64,000 nt of DNA from the NCBI GenBank assembly GCA_009617715.1, contig VTFK01000073.1:1922001-1986000 (forward strand), read 5' to 3'. Numbering within the stretch: the first letter of the stretch is position 1; each line of letters opens with the position of its first letter. Under the pieces are notes generated by a model that was not told where the DNA came from, did no database searches, and saw only the letters and a list, made by a program, of their open reading frames with translations. Below, in pieces: positions 24,481-37,870 of the stretch. Both the position numbers and the translations under genes were made by a program. Origin of the DNA: Plectrocnemia conspersa. Taxonomy: Eukaryota; Arthropoda; Insecta; Trichoptera; Polycentropodidae.

Positions 24481-25099
24481 TTAATAAATAGCACAATCAT
24501 TGATATTTAATATTATTTTTCTTTATTGTGAAAGTTCTAAACTAAAACACAAGTATGTTTATTTATCGTCATTAGCATCTGAAAAATTACTGAATTGAAA
24601 CATACTGAGATAAGTCATACTATTCATCAATTTCTTCAATTTTCTTAAATATATTTAATTTTAGCAATAAAAGATAAGGACATTAGAAACAATATGTCAT
24701 CTTCAGATTTATTAAACTATCAAAGTAAAATTAAATTTAAAAAATATTTTTACATATATGTAGACATCTATGAATAAAAAATATTATTAGTAAACACATT
24801 TAGCAAAGTTTAAAACAATTAATCATATATTTATTGTCTTAATCACGACTAACTTCATGCATTATAAATTGACTTAAATGTTTATAAAATTAAAAAAAAA
24901 TATTATGCAATAAAAATTATGTAAAGCTGGATTAAAACAATAGGATTTAAAGATTTTATTTTGAAGAATAACATACTTGAAATAAATCTGTAGAATTGGA
25001 ATTATTTATTACTTAAATAATACACATATTTTATAATTTAGTTTTTTCAATAAAATAATATATCTAATATAATATTATATTAAAAGCTTGTACATCAAA

Positions 25100-25330
25100 T
25101 CATTAATTCAATCAATTCCGCAATTCTACGAATAATAGCGTTAACAAAATAATAAAGACAGGGCGAAAATCCGACATTTTCCCCGACACGGTCGGAAATG
25201 GAGAAAAATTGTATCGCAGCGAGTTGTCCCCCAACAGTTTAGGGTAATTTTCCTTGTCAAATTGCGCTTTTTATGTTACGCCGATTGTATACGAGGGGAA
25301 ACACGAACCTAAAACGTTTTATTATGTAAG
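25100..25330. promoter_or_regulatory. GC-richer island
   Basis: A short block with imperfect symmetrical CCGACA/TGTCGG-like words near 25170-25200. No ORF. Confidence 0.25.
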
Positions 25331-25659
25331 CTGAGTATTATATGCCTACTTTTTTTACTTGGTCGACCATCATTGCTACCGGTGTATATAAAATTTATTT
25401 ATTTGCTTCAAATATGTATTAAATTTAATAATAATAACAAATAATATTTTTCTATTCTTCTTTAGTGCTTTTTGTTCATTAAATCTCAATAAAAACATTT
25501 AACTTGGTCTTAATATATATGTTTTTAAAAGCAGGACAGTCGTTTACTTCTGATCTTTTAGTTATTTTTTGATTAGCAACTAAAAGCCTTTTTAATGAAT
25601 AATATATATTAAAATGAAATACAATTGTTGTGTAAAATGCGTCAATACAAAATGAGGCA

Positions 25660-26073
25660 TCTAATATCGGAAAACAAAATGGCAGTTCTTTATGTAGAAT
25701 TCCCGCGGGACTATCGTTCCGTATTACAGAAGGGGCCCCGATATTTCCTGGCCTCATTGAATTACCAGACCCTGCACGCGTTTATTTGTGTTAGACAAAA
25801 GAAATGAACACACATACATATTTCTCAACACCCGATGGGATACAATCAAAAAGGGAAAATTGAAAATTTATTACGAGTTATTGACTCCCGACAACACGCT
25901 CTATTGCCATTATAATTTGTCTTGGTGCGGAGAGAGAAATGAGCGAAAGAAATGAAATAGGCATTTCGCAGACAATGACTAATGTTGCTCTGAAATTGAT
26001 ACGGAAGGCAGGCCCGGACTCAGGCAGGGTGGAAAAATGGGCGTTTGCTGGGTGGCTTTCGGGCCATGAAGGC

Positions 26074-26116
<43 letters not shown>

Positions 26117-26170
26117 CTGGATGCTTGATATTACTTTGTGTAATTGGATTAAAGACCACTCCCGTTTGTT
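25660..26170. promoter_or_regulatory. GC-richer island with microsatellite
   Basis: It contains the (TC)n tract at 26077-26116. TC/GA tracts are potential GAGA-factor sites in insects. Overlapping opposed ORFs (25878-26159 and 25939-26202) gain their length from the repeat. Confidence 0.3.
26077..26116 (+). repeat. (TC)n microsatellite
   Basis: About 15 uninterrupted TC units, one TTTC interruption, then two or three more. It lies inside a GC-richer island. Confidence 0.95.
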
Positions 26171-26179
26171 TAATGCTCC

Positions 26180-27590
26180 TGCTTCTTCATCTGTTGATTT
26201 AACAATATTAGATGCTACGCCTTGCTTTATGTATGTTTCAATCGCTTCTGATATGAAAAATCAATACGGAATATATTATACAGGGTTTGGATATTAAGGC
26301 TCTATATATTAGTTTTTATATATAAAAATATTTTTACACTTCATGTTATTTAAACAGGAATATTAACTGATATAATTATTTGCTTTAGTCAAGGTGAAAT
26401 GATAATATGACAATATATGTCGTATTCTTATGATAAATGCATTTTTAGTATATACAGTTCATAAACAATTTCTAAGCTACGTAGATGAAGTTAAATCATA
26501 GTAAGAGATTAAGTTTTTTTGAATATATTGCATATTTTGTAGGATAAATATAAGTCTATTAAAAAAATATTGAAATATGATCCAGACATGAATATCAATA
26601 CTATGAAAAAAAATTTAAAATAAAACCTAATTAAATTTGATTCTAAAAACTTTAGCATAACGTTGAGTTAATTATAGCTATGTATTCTTTAACAAAAAAC
26701 ATTCACATTCAATTGGTAAAACGTATTGTAAACATTACAATTTTAACAATGTAATTTTTTATGGTATTGATGAATGTCTGAATCATATTTTAATATTTTT
26801 TATAATTAAATAACTAAATAATGTTATACTTAACCGAAAAATTATTATCAAATAATATAAAACTCAATATATTAGACTTGATCCAAATATATTGCAGAAA
26901 TGTAATTAAAAATATTTTTAAATACAAAAATCGATGATCTTAAAAAAATAGCCTAATGATGAATTTTAAATCCACTGCTTTTTATCTTTGTAGTAATCTT
27001 TAACTGAATATTTAATAAAATATTAAATGATAATTTAGACATGATCATTATTAATATCATAAAAAAATAATGGTGGTAAAATTTCATTATTTATAATATC
27101 TTTTTTCTGATTGAATAAAAATGTTGATTGTTTCAAAAATTGAAAAGTTAAATTTTAGCTAAATAATATTTTAAACCGTAAATTTTGCTAAATAATATTT
27201 TAAACCGTGAAATTTTAAGTTTTTTGTAGTCATTTTTTTCTTTAAATATCAATAACTAAAATTTAAAAGTTCCATATTTAATATGTATTCGACTTTATTA
27301 AAAATGTTACAGAAATGTGATTAATAAATGAAGACCTTAAAATATAAAAAAAATTTTTTGCTAATCTTTAACTATATATACAGTTAATATATTTTTTTAA
27401 ATTTTCATTTAATTTAGTATTCGTGAAAATATAATCTCTAGAAAAATGATATTGTTTCTTACCTAATCCTATATTATTGATTTATAGTTGAATTAAATGT
27501 GATAGTTTCTCGTTGCCTTTTAAATTGCTTATACCTTTCATTTAAATATGCAATGAGACTTAAATATAAATGGAGAGGTCTTTCTCTATA
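26180..27590. other. AT-rich stretch
   Basis: Only the 30-bp tandem duplication at 27150-27209 stands out. Confidence 0.5.
27150..27209 (+). repeat. Two tandem units of about 30 bp
   Basis: 27150-27179 and 27180-27209 share AAATTTTNGCTAAATAATAT plus TTTAAACCGT, differing by a 1-bp indel. Confidence 0.85.
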
Positions 27591-27599
27591 CATACATTT

Positions 27600-28080
27600 A
27601 TATCGATAATTTTTGATTGATGGTCTAATCAAAGTATTCCGGGGGTGCTTCTTAATTTCGGTCCGAAAAGAGGGTAGCTCTTGCCTGCATTGGCCACCTC
27701 GCGATGATTACACCCCTCTCTCCTCCTCTCGGAAGTCTTTGGCCACCACGGTTTAGTTATTTAATTCTCGAGATAAAAATCTCGTCGATTGAGATTTTTC
27801 TTCGTTTCTGGGCATAAAAGCCGAGTCATACGACCCCCCGCGGGGAGGGCGTGAATTCCGAGAAAATTAGCACTGGGGTGGAAAAGAAAAATTTAATGAA
27901 CAGGAAAAATGCCTCTTTTTACTTTATATTACGGCTGTGTATACAGACGTATTTATTTGCGCGCAGCTCTCCATTACGCACTAAGAGAAAAGTTTGAGTT
28001 TTTAATTTGATGATACAATTTAGGGGCGGGGGTGGATATTTTTTTATTATTACACCAAAGGGAGCTGTGTTTGACGGTGA
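27600..28080. promoter_or_regulatory. GC-richer island
   Basis: Block 27630-27880 with C-rich runs. No ORF recognised. Confidence 0.28.
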
Positions 28081-28689
28081 AAGTCATTCTATCATCATAA
28101 TTAAATTTATATATACTTCCAAGAAAAAGTAATCTTTTGAAATGTTTATATTTTGATAGATATACTTTTTTTATCTATACATTAGCTACAAGATATAGAC
28201 ATATTAAACTAATATGATTAAGATATCATGAAAACAATTACTTTTGCTTTTTTTTAAAAATCTTCTTAAATAGCTAAAATTAGTATTAATGGAAACTATT
28301 AACAGCATATCTAAATGTCCGAAAGTATCTGTCAGAAATAAAATCGATATATGATACATTTAATTATATTTTAATATAAAGGCGTATTTAAATGAAATAT
28401 TTCCGGGAAATAGCTATTCAATTTTGTTAAGTAAATGATTTTTCCCAACGTGATGCGAACTATTAATTCCTTTACTGATGTTAACCCGATTCATTATTCA
28501 ATGAAATTATATTTATTCTCTGATCTTTACTTAAATCGCGATGTTTATATAATTGTTAAAAATTTAATATCGATTGATTTCTATTAGTAAAATTAAAACT
28601 AACAATTTTATTTGTTTACGCATTAAATTTAATCCAAAATATAAATTATTGAGTTCTTGTTGTCTATAATATAATAATAAGATTTAAAC

Positions 28690-29420
28690 CATCTGGCGGT
28701 TAGCAGGACACGTTTTATTTCAACGTGGATTATATGCTCGATTCAGAGGTGCTCAGATGTGCAAAGCGTCTAGATTACGTCAGATTATTGGAGGGATGTT
28801 ACGCGTTATCTCACGAGGGGCACTCTGTAAGCATTTTTCAACGCGACTTATTTCGCATTTTTAATATTTGATGCAGTGCAAAAAAGCCATTTTGCTTCCT
28901 GACAAATGTTGGCATACAACACGCATTAGGAAACACCCCCACGTTGAAAGTTTCGATGGAACAGACGTGACCACTTTCCCGTGTTCTTGAATAATGTTCG
29001 ATGAGTCTCTCGCGCTGTTCAATTATCACATAGTGTCAGAGATGGAAATAGTGACTATCGTCGCTTTTAAGTGTATTTTTTCCAGTTACTCAAAAGCAGA
29101 TGAGCTAAGCCGTGAATTATAAATCTAGCTTCGGAAATGTAAGGGGGGGGCCACAAAGTGTCGCCGGAATTTGTCGACTTACACCGCATCGGTGGGTAGC
29201 ATCTGCCAAATGGAAACGAGCAATACTCAGAGTGAGGCCTCGCTCACTTAGCACCCGAAATAATATCAATAACTATAAAGTCTTGTGGCTTTATCGCCAA
29301 CGCCGGTATTTACATAATGTACTATGTAATACTTCCCAAGTACATACACACAAGATAACTTCCGCGGCAGCCACTTAGTACTGCTGTTCGTCTGTCCCAT
29401 TCGACGATTGCTTTTTACAG
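28690..29420. promoter_or_regulatory. GC-richer island
   Basis: CpG-rich with a G-run at 29143-29150. An 88-codon plus frame (29112-29378) is not recognisable. Confidence 0.28.
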
Positions 29421-30702
29421 TCGCGTTGAATTTTTAATGCAGTGTCGCAATGTGTACATATTTAATTTTTAATAATCACCTTTGAACGCTTTACACGAGA
29501 CTACGTAGTAATAATAACACGCGTGACTTTATACATTTCGATGATTGAAACTGTAGATGGCGCACAGCGGTAGTCGATAACAAGCAGATGTTCTTTGGGA
29601 ATTGGATAATAAGCACGAATGTAATATAACTAGCTCGGTTGTAATAACAACGAAAGCGTTTATTATAACTTAACATGGAAATTAGTACAGGTTTTGATAA
29701 CTATTTGATATATATTTATCAGTAGCTCAACAAATATGACACAATTAAAAGATTTTCATCTTCCATATTATAACATATTCCTAATATTACAAGGCCTTTT
29801 TTATATTCATGGTCAAAAATTTTGTCCTGAAAATAGGTATTTGGTGAAAATATGTAGTGGAAAATTCAAAAAATATTTACTACAAAAATATAGTCTATTT
29901 TATATTTTAATGTACTATTAATATATCTATGTATTTAATTATTTATAAATTTAAAATAGTTTTCCCATCAAAATGGGTCTAAATAGCGTACTTTAAATTA
30001 CTGTTTTTATCATATTTCCTTCTTTGTATGTATAAGTTCATAAGGCAAATGATAATAGAAGAGAGTCAGGGTTAAACTATATGATACATTCGTTAAAAAT
30101 AATTGGGTTTGAACAGTGACACATTTTACTATTTTAATAAAAAAATGTAGCAGTTTTCATATCTACAAATTAATTTAAAATACAGTTTTTAAATCATTAA
30201 AAACTACTTTATATATTTATATAAGAATAGCAGACATCACCAATACTTCATTTAAGCAAAACAATTTGATCCTATTTTGCATTATCTTTAACTAATTAAG
30301 GTCGTTGAGATGACGACAATGTATAGATTACATTTTGAATACACGAATATGTAATATAATCATATTTAATCGACCCAAAACTCCCTATCTAATCAAAGTT
30401 TATGGTGTACTGTTTTTGTATAGAATAAAAAAATAGATTCTGTATCTTTTTCCCTGTTATGTAATATACTATTGTGATGATGTATAATTTAGACAAGTGT
30501 ACTTTTATACAGAGAATATTTTATTGTTATTTATTTAAACTTTACTGATGTTTAATTATGTACAGCAACAATTGTAAAAAAATAATATCCAGTTATTTAG
30601 AGTTTTTAATATTGCATCTGTTAAAAAATATGGATAGTTTATTAAAATTGTAAAAATTAACTGTGGATAGTATACTCTTAAAACTTGGCACAACACTAAA
30701 AT

Positions 30703-30831
30703 TTATTTATCCTCATTTTCGCTGCTGTATTCTAACATTCTAACCATTTTTTTCATAGCTGGTTCGAAATCACTTTCATCAACATTAGAAGAACTGGTCA
30801 GCTCAATTCCACAAATAACTGAAATATCCAT
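30703..30831 (-). other. Small ORF, 42 codons, next to LINE scrap
   Basis: It reads ATG (30831) to TAA (30703). The product is acidic near its end (NVDESDFEPAMKKM ... EYSSENEDK). I do not recognise it. It directly follows, on the same strand, a LINE fragment at 30870-31000, so it is more likely transposon-derived than a host gene. Confidence 0.3.
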
Positions 30832-30869
30832 GTTATCTTGATTTTTCCTTTTTAATGCGCTTTTTCAAG

Positions 30870-31000
30870 TCCTTTAGACCTGATTTTTGCCATATGTAAC
30901 CATATGTAACCCCAGGTATTTAACGCTCGCCTTTTGTGTAATGCAGTTTCCTTGTTTACTTTCAAGAGGTAGAGGCAAAGATTTTTGTAACTAGTTGCAA
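30870..31000 (-). pseudogene. LINE reverse transcriptase scrap
   Basis: Minus-strand reading gives SKQGNCITQKASVKYLGLHM, matching the RT C-terminal block xxSVKYLGxxLD. A direct duplication CATATGTAAC lies at about 30890-30910. Too short to assign a clade. Confidence 0.45.
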
Positions 31001-31329
31001 TGGTTCGAAATTGTAAGAACTAGTTATGACGGCTGTGTCTACAGTTAAAATATAGTGAATAGGTTTTTTAATTGTTTTTAGCCGGCTTACAGATTGATAT
31101 TAATATATGTGTATATAGATGTTTTTTGCTCTCGTCTAATTTTTTCGTTTACACTTAGCTTATCTATAAAATTTTACTTTAATTTGATGATTATAGATAA
31201 TCTCAATTAAATCGAATATACATTTTATATGACTATCCGCATACACCTGTCCATTATCATTTCTTCAATAGAAGACTCCGCTTTACAATCGTCCAATTAA
31301 AAAATAAAATCGATCATAATAGAAGTTCG

Positions 31330-31570
31330 GGGTCGTAAAATTAACAACCCTGCATGGATCTAAAAATGTTTAGGTTAATTAATAAACTCGTCCATGGGAA
31401 ACGGTCAGGTGATTGAAGGGTTTGCAGTCGCGTTATTAAAAGCGGAGTGGCCACTCGAAAGGGTTATGTTTATTGAAATCGTTTGTAATGAGCGAAGAAA
31501 GGGGAAGCTTGCCACACAGGTGCCGATTGTTTGCACAATTGCTTTGGGGGTGTTTCAAAAAATAAAATGA
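31330..31570. promoter_or_regulatory. Short GC-richer island
   Basis: A compact block between AT-rich stretches, without ORFs or repeats. Confidence 0.25.
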
Positions 31571-31579
31571 AATAAAAAC

Positions 31580-33760
31580 GAGCACATAATTAAGATCTCG
31601 ATATTTAATAGCTTATATGCAATGTGAGCACGCATTATCAAGCGGCAATTTCGTTCATTATTAAATACCGGTTATATTTATCGAAGCATATATTAGTACA
31701 ATACTCATATATTAAATGTTCCAAATATAATGTATGTATATGTTTGTCGTCGATTTTCCGCGTTTTTCCTTATCGTTCTGGCGTGTACATATATTTTTTT
31801 CCAATAAGCCGATTATCAAAGGCAAATGTTGGCCACGAAAGCTCCGACTGATTATTAATATTTATGTAATACGTATCCACGCGCGAAAGCAATAAAATAG
31901 CGCACTCGAAACGCAACCAATATGAAAACAATTATAGTCGTCACTAATCACTACTAATCGATATCGTCACTAATCGCTATTCGATGTCGAAAATACAAAT
32001 AACATATAGTGCGCACCTGAATTACGATTACTGTTTCGACGGTAGCTAAAGCAGCGATAAATGTCATAAAATATTTTTTTGGGTACGTGTAATACATGTC
32101 ATATGATTAAGTGATTTATGATGGTACAATTTGTTTAGTAATATTATTATAATTAAAATATAAAGACTTATATTAATATTTTTGAGTATTTCGCGAAAGC
32201 TACAGGACATAATTATTGTGAATTTCATTAAATAACAATAAATTTAACCTGAAAAAGACTATATGCTATATAATTTAGACTATTGTATCTCTGTTGAAAA
32301 AATATATATAACAATCTTAGTTTCGTACAAAAATAAAAATAATACTAATTGCTTTAAATTTAGCTAAAAAGTAGTTTTTTAATTGAAAAACTGATACCTT
32401 TCACTTGAGATATATAAAAGTTATTATGTATATATTATATATTACATATATATAAATACTAAACATTGTAAATAAATAGCTTAAGAAAGGAACATTATAA
32501 TTATTTTCAAATACAATTTTATAACATAGAAATTTGCAATATAGCAAAAGTATCAAGATTACTTCCACATTTCAGATAATAGCTAAGTAGGCGTAAGAAA
32601 CGCGATACGATTACATGTATTACAGAGTGGATTTTTTTATAATTCAATCCTAAAAAGCAGATTACGTTCGATACAAGACCATCCGTGTGAAAATCGGTCC
32701 TGTGATGTAACAATACCCCGAAAATAATTTGTATCATTCCCGTTTTGTACCATGTTCACGAGTGCGTATCTTATTTTTTCTCCAATCTCTTTAATTTTTT
32801 ACCTCGCCCGAAAAGGTGTTGAGCGCGATCCATCATCCTGGGACCGAGACTTACATTCATACAAAACAAAGCGACAACACTTTTTTTATTCTACAAAAAT
32901 ACTAACATATTATATAGGGCAGAGTGCGATAGTTAACATTTCTGCCTTTTATTTTATCTCGAATCTCATCTCGGAAATCTATTACCGATCTGTCTTCGTA
33001 CATGAGTATTGTCATTGTGAAAAGGATGTATACTACTTTTTATTTAAAAAATGATTCTGTGATTTTTTGTGTGTGCGGTTTCTCAGGTAAATGTGGGCGT
33101 TTTTCGTTTTAAGAGATTAACAATAATGGGTCTTTTCGCGACGGGAGTTTCACGCCTTGTGCGTCTTTTAAGGTAGATACGTTTATACGTTGTTCAATTC
33201 AAAAGGATTAAATACGCGAATAAGCACAAAATGCGGCTTATTGATAAGTAGTGCGTAATTTTTCATGAACAAATAGATAATCATAAAGATTGTTAAAATT
33301 TGTAGATATTACTTTATATATTTTACTATAAAACTTTACTGAAAATTTGTATAAATAAATACTGCAACATTTATTTATCATAATTTATAATTAAAATCAA
33401 TAAAAAAACATCAAATCATCCGACAAGCTGCCATTGTTGCGTCAACTCTTTAAATCGAAGTGACAGCAAAAACTTTGGTAAACACGAACAAAATTAGAGC
33501 TTTCAAAGTCGATATTGTCAAAGTTTATGCTGTCTAATCTGAAAGAATGCTATTAATTTACTTATAATTAATTGTATGCTAAAAAATATATTAAATATTA
33601 AGAAGATGGAATATTAGATGGATGGAAGACTATATTAAGAGTTTTCAGTCGAAAATAAAAGGAATGATTGAAAGCTAATATTGGATTGAAGTAAAGAAGA
33701 AGAGTTACCCGTTGATTCCGATGCATTACTGCTTGTTTATATAATAAATAAAACACGCAA
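31580..33760. other. AT-rich stretch
   Basis: Slightly less AT-rich at 32600-33240, with an unrecognised 100-codon plus ORF (32752-33054). No repeats or structures of note. Confidence 0.45.
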
Positions 33761-33769
33761 CACAATGTG

Positions 33770-34310
33770 CAAATTTTTGAATGGATATCCATTTCAGCTG
33801 TCCGCGCGTTTGATGGATCTGAGAGATTTTCTTAATCCCGGCTCGCACCTATATAAACACCGAATTGGCTCGAGTGAAATGTTCAATCACAAAGGACCCG
33901 CCGTGAATTCGTACTACAGAAAAGGGAGAAAGGGCCCGCTTGGTGAATGTATTATATACAATGTATATACTATGGCAGAATAATAAAAAAAGAGGCGGTA
34001 ATCAATCATGGCCGTTTGCCGAGCACGTCCAGAATTTCCGTCGCTGCTTACGCACACGGAGCGGGCTCAAATTAATAAATGCAAAGAGAGAGAGAAGGGG
34101 AGAGGGAGTGGAAGAAAAAGAAGAGAAATACAAAAAATCCCTAAATTAGAATTCTTAATATCCCCGACCCTAATTAATAGCGGGCGGGTAATCCGTCGCG
34201 CCGGTGTTCCGCGGACGAAAGAAGAAACTCCCGTGATCCCGCGGGAGAAACTTTATGTCCCGTCACACTTTAATAAGAAATAAAAGCCAAGAAAGAAAAA
34301 TACAACTTTA
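33770..34310. promoter_or_regulatory. GC-richer, purine-rich island
   Basis: Three overlapping plus-strand ORFs (33765-33983, 33940-34149, 34008-34283) in different frames. Purine-rich runs at 34080-34140 (GAGAGAGAGAAG) keep frames open. No domain recognised. Confidence 0.28.
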
Positions 34311-34769
34311 TGCTCCTGCGGGATTGGAATAATATTGAATCTGGGTGGCTATAAGTTTATCAAATGTAAAACATAAATTAAAAAAAAATGTATTTCATGT
34401 TCCAGTAATGACTGTTTCGTTAGCAAGTGTATATTTTAATAGTGCAAATTATTATCTCTTATAGTGAAAAAATAAATATGTCCCATAAACCGATATTGCT
34501 ATAAATCAGTGGTTGACGAAATGCCAATTTTCTAGTCGAAAGAATGCATTTTGAATATAAAAACATGTAGATTTTTCATTTAATTATATTTATTTGTACT
34601 CTTAGATATTACTTTAAGCTAAATATAAAATAAAATATCCATAAAACGCCCGCCGCTTTCAGATTCACAAAACAAATGTTTCATAACAATTTATAATTAT
34701 TGGCTCGTACACTCTAATTTCTTCTTATTATCATTCCGCTTCTAAATATTTTGAGGTTTATTTATGTAA

Positions 34770-35370
34770 ACTCTTACCTTAAGATAACGTCAAAGAAAAA
34801 AATCTGGAGCTGTCAGATCAGGTGAACATGCTGGCCAGATAATTTTCGTTCTGCGTGAAATTTAACTCATATTGAATATTTTACGAATTTGTTGCTCTTG
34901 AAGTATGAGCAGTTGCCACATCTTGCTGAATCCATGTAATTTCTGCGACCTATCTGGTCGAAAAAACGTTTTCAATCATCTTTCGGTATCTCTCTTCTAT
35001 TACCCTCAATGCATTACTTTTACCATTTTCAAAAAAGTAGGGTCCAATATCTCATTCTGATATGATTCTACACCAGTTTGTGCATTTAAGGGGGTGCAGC
35101 TGATGTTCGTGTACAATTCTTGGATTAGCAGAACCAAAAATTCTGTCATACTGTTTATTGACAGTACCATTTAGGTGAACATGGGTTTTATCTAACATTA
35201 TTCGTCTGTGAACGAAGCAATTTTCAGTTTTTGTTAATTGCTGAAAACGGATAGCAAAAGTCTACTTTTTTTAATTCTTGCATAAGCTGAATCTTAAACG
35301 AAAAGATATGTAGCTCCTTCAAATTTGCTGCAATGATCTATGGGGAACGCCCTAATAAATAGAATGTTAA
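34770..35370 (-). pseudogene. Tc1/mariner-superfamily (IS630-like) transposase relic
   Basis: The minus strand shows, in order, conserved blocks of an insect transposase family: FSFKIQLMQELKKVD, HLNGTVNKQYDRIFGSANPR, IVHEHQLHPLKCTNWC, DIGPYFFENGKSNALRV, WIQQDVATAHTSRATNS and, after a frameshift, WPACSPDLTAPDFFLW. The HxNGxVNKQxxRIWG and WxQQDxATxHT signatures place it among mariner-like DDE proteins. Several frameshifts and stops make it inactive. Terminal inverted repeats were not found. Confidence 0.8.
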
Positions 35371-35589
35371 AGTTTAAAGTTAGATCCCTCTAAAATTTAT
35401 TTATTTAAAAATGTGTTTCTGTCTATAATAACGTGACAGTTTTTTTACGTTTTTACTTGTTATTAATATCCAGAACAAATTTTTACCAGTAAGGAACTTA
35501 TTTGATTTTTAGCTTTTATGCTCTTGAAGGTTTCGAGCAATTCTCACTCAATGAATAACTCTTATAGCATTTCCGTTTAAATTGGAAAA

Positions 35590-36190
35590 CATTGCCAACT
35601 GTATAAGATCCTGCGGGGAACTGAAGAATTTCCACCCCTCGGTCACGTACCCATTGTGGGAATTACAATAGCAATTTTAATTATGCGGTGAAATAAATCA
35701 AAACAATTAAAATGTTTCCCATCGGGGGTGAGAAGAATGCGGGCGGCCGGTCCGCGGGGGTGCCATTGTACCGCGATAAGATCTTATTACGTTCAAATTT
35801 ACGACATTACAAATGATATATTCACGTTTCGACTAGGTGCTTAGTTATAATATAAAAATACATAACATAAACAAAAAGCACACGTTGAAAACGACAAATT
35901 GTAGTTAATCATTCGTTCAACTCTCAGAGTAATTATTCATTAAGACATTCGGCAATCTAATCGTTCATGTTCACGTGGTGTGTTTTTTTTTACGTGTTTT
36001 AGCTTTTCACCCCGATGGTGCGGTGGCGTGATGATGGAAATGGTTTTAACCAATTCCGCCCGCGTTGGGGTGTAATATTACCATTGTTGTAATACACAAA
36101 CCGCATTTAACACCTGAGTCTCGGGACGCTGCTTAATTGCGGCAAATAAAATTTGAAACACCCCTAAAATTCAGGCGGGGGATTATGCTA
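35590..36190. promoter_or_regulatory. GC-richer island
   Basis: Blocks 35610-35780 and 36000-36180, with the Su(H)-type octamer at 35655. No long ORF. It starts about 220 bp after the mariner-like relic. Confidence 0.3.
35655..35662 (+). promoter_or_regulatory. Su(H)-type consensus octamer
   Basis: TGTGGGAA matches the Suppressor-of-Hairless consensus YGTGRGAA, inside the island at 35590-36190. An octamer match alone is weak evidence. Confidence 0.2.
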
Positions 36191-36489
36191 AAGTGTCAAA
36201 ATGCGACAGAATACATTATGAATTATTTTTAAGTTAAGTGTTTCAATGTATTTGATTAAATAAATAATTTATCTGCAAAATATTCTAACATATTACAATC
36301 AAACACTTCATTTTGATTGCTTGTTCATATTAGTCTTCAGTTTTATATAGCTGTTTTTAGACTGCAATTGAAGTTACATATAAACTTTAATTTGATAAGC
36401 AAATTAATTATAAATATATACTGAAATTCGATGTCTATTCAGCTTAATTTATGAAACTGAACCGAAAGGTTCGCCATAACTGAAACGAC

Positions 36490-36921
36490 TTAATTGCTAG
36501 CACAAATTTCGTTTCGGAAACCCTCGCAGTTTTGCAATGAATGTTTTATGCGTTCATCTGTGGGACTCTTTGCCACTTCTGAGGAATTATTTCTCCCTCT
36601 TAGGGTTCGCCAGAATAGACGTTTTGCATTAATGGAATTCTTGAAGTATTGTCGCACTGCTAATAAAATTAAAATATTGCATTCGCAAGTTAAATTGTTT
36701 CGTAGTATAGAATCTATTGTGTCTGATTTACGATATTCGTCGCAGACACGCACAGACGATCGATATCTCTGGTTCTCACAATTCGGCTTAGAGGGACTTG
36801 AAGGACTTTCAATTGCAAGGAGATATCCTTTTTTGTTTTTAATTAATAGAAAGATGAGACAGAGGCTCTTCGCCACGCGAGCCAGATGAGGGTGCCGCCA
36901 TATCTTACTGATCAATGTCAC
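36490..36921. other. Unexplained region open on both strands
   Basis: A 131-codon plus-strand frame (36494-36889) and a 143-codon minus-strand frame (36490-36921) overlap almost completely. This is unusual in DNA this AT-rich, and the base composition is also less AT-rich than the flanks. I recognise neither product: the plus product has patches such as RVRQNRRFALMEFLKYC and LEGLEGLSIARRYPF, the minus product ESPSSPSKPNCENQRYRSS. It could be a transposon coding relic, a retrocopy or a conserved regulatory element. Confidence 0.35.
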
Positions 36922-37389
36922 AAGATCTATTGTTTCTCGAGCGTCTATTCATGAGCTTTGTGAGATAATTTTCATTGGAATATAATGAATAAAAAAATAT
37001 ATGCTGTCTTGATTTTCTAAAGAAATTGATTTAATAAAATTACTGCAAAGCACGACTATAACGTTGAATCGTGATTCATAAATTAGGCCGTGAATGAATG
37101 ACCACTAGTCACAACCTCAAATCGATTCTCATAGCGATGCCTTCTACACACTTTTTATTTTCTTAATAACATTTAAAGTGTGTCAAATAACTATATCTTC
37201 CTAAAAGGTAAAGATTTATTTAGACTTAAAAACATTAAAGATTTATTTTCATTTTTGTATCTAAGATTGGTTCTGAGCTGTGGATATTTCTCATCTCATA
37301 TATTTTAAAAAGTATATGTGTTTTGTACGTTTTACCCAAACTTGAATTAATAGCGTTAGCTTGATGAATGCCAGTTAAATCGTAGGTAA

Positions 37390-37870
37390 TCTAGCCAAAC
37401 TTACAGCATCAACACGAGAGGGAGGGATTAAAGTGCCCCATACTTTAACAATCGATCAAGCAACACCCACCCCAACCCCATCGCAGGCGCCGCGGACAAA
37501 TCGAGCAGATAATAGAAACGAACTTTGATAAATAATTGTCTCCCCGGGGCTAATCACGGGCCGGCAACTTGAGCGGAATAATTAAACGAATCATCGGTTT
37601 CCCTTAGCCTCGGCGCTAAGTGAGGAAGAAGAGTATGGAAGAGCTAAAACGAAACGATGGCGACGAGGATTCGGATTTGCTACGCGCTATTGCGGAATTT
37701 AGTTTGCTTTAATCGAGACAATATTTCAAAGTCGCGACGCGTAATTGATTTATTTTAGGAATTTTCGTATTAGCCGACGCCGATGGATTTGCCGAGAGAG
37801 AATCGCGATCTATCACCTTATACACGTCTCGGTAAACAAAGTTGGATTTGGAAATAAATCTGGGGACGCT
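37390..37870. promoter_or_regulatory. GC-richer island
   Basis: One of the more CpG-rich blocks (37430-37830), with CCCCGGGG at about 37543. No ORF. Confidence 0.3.

Larger units (their letters stand above)
29430..31320. other. AT-rich stretch with LINE scrap
   Basis: Apart from the LINE scrap and small ORF at 30703-31000, nothing recognisable. Confidence 0.45.
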
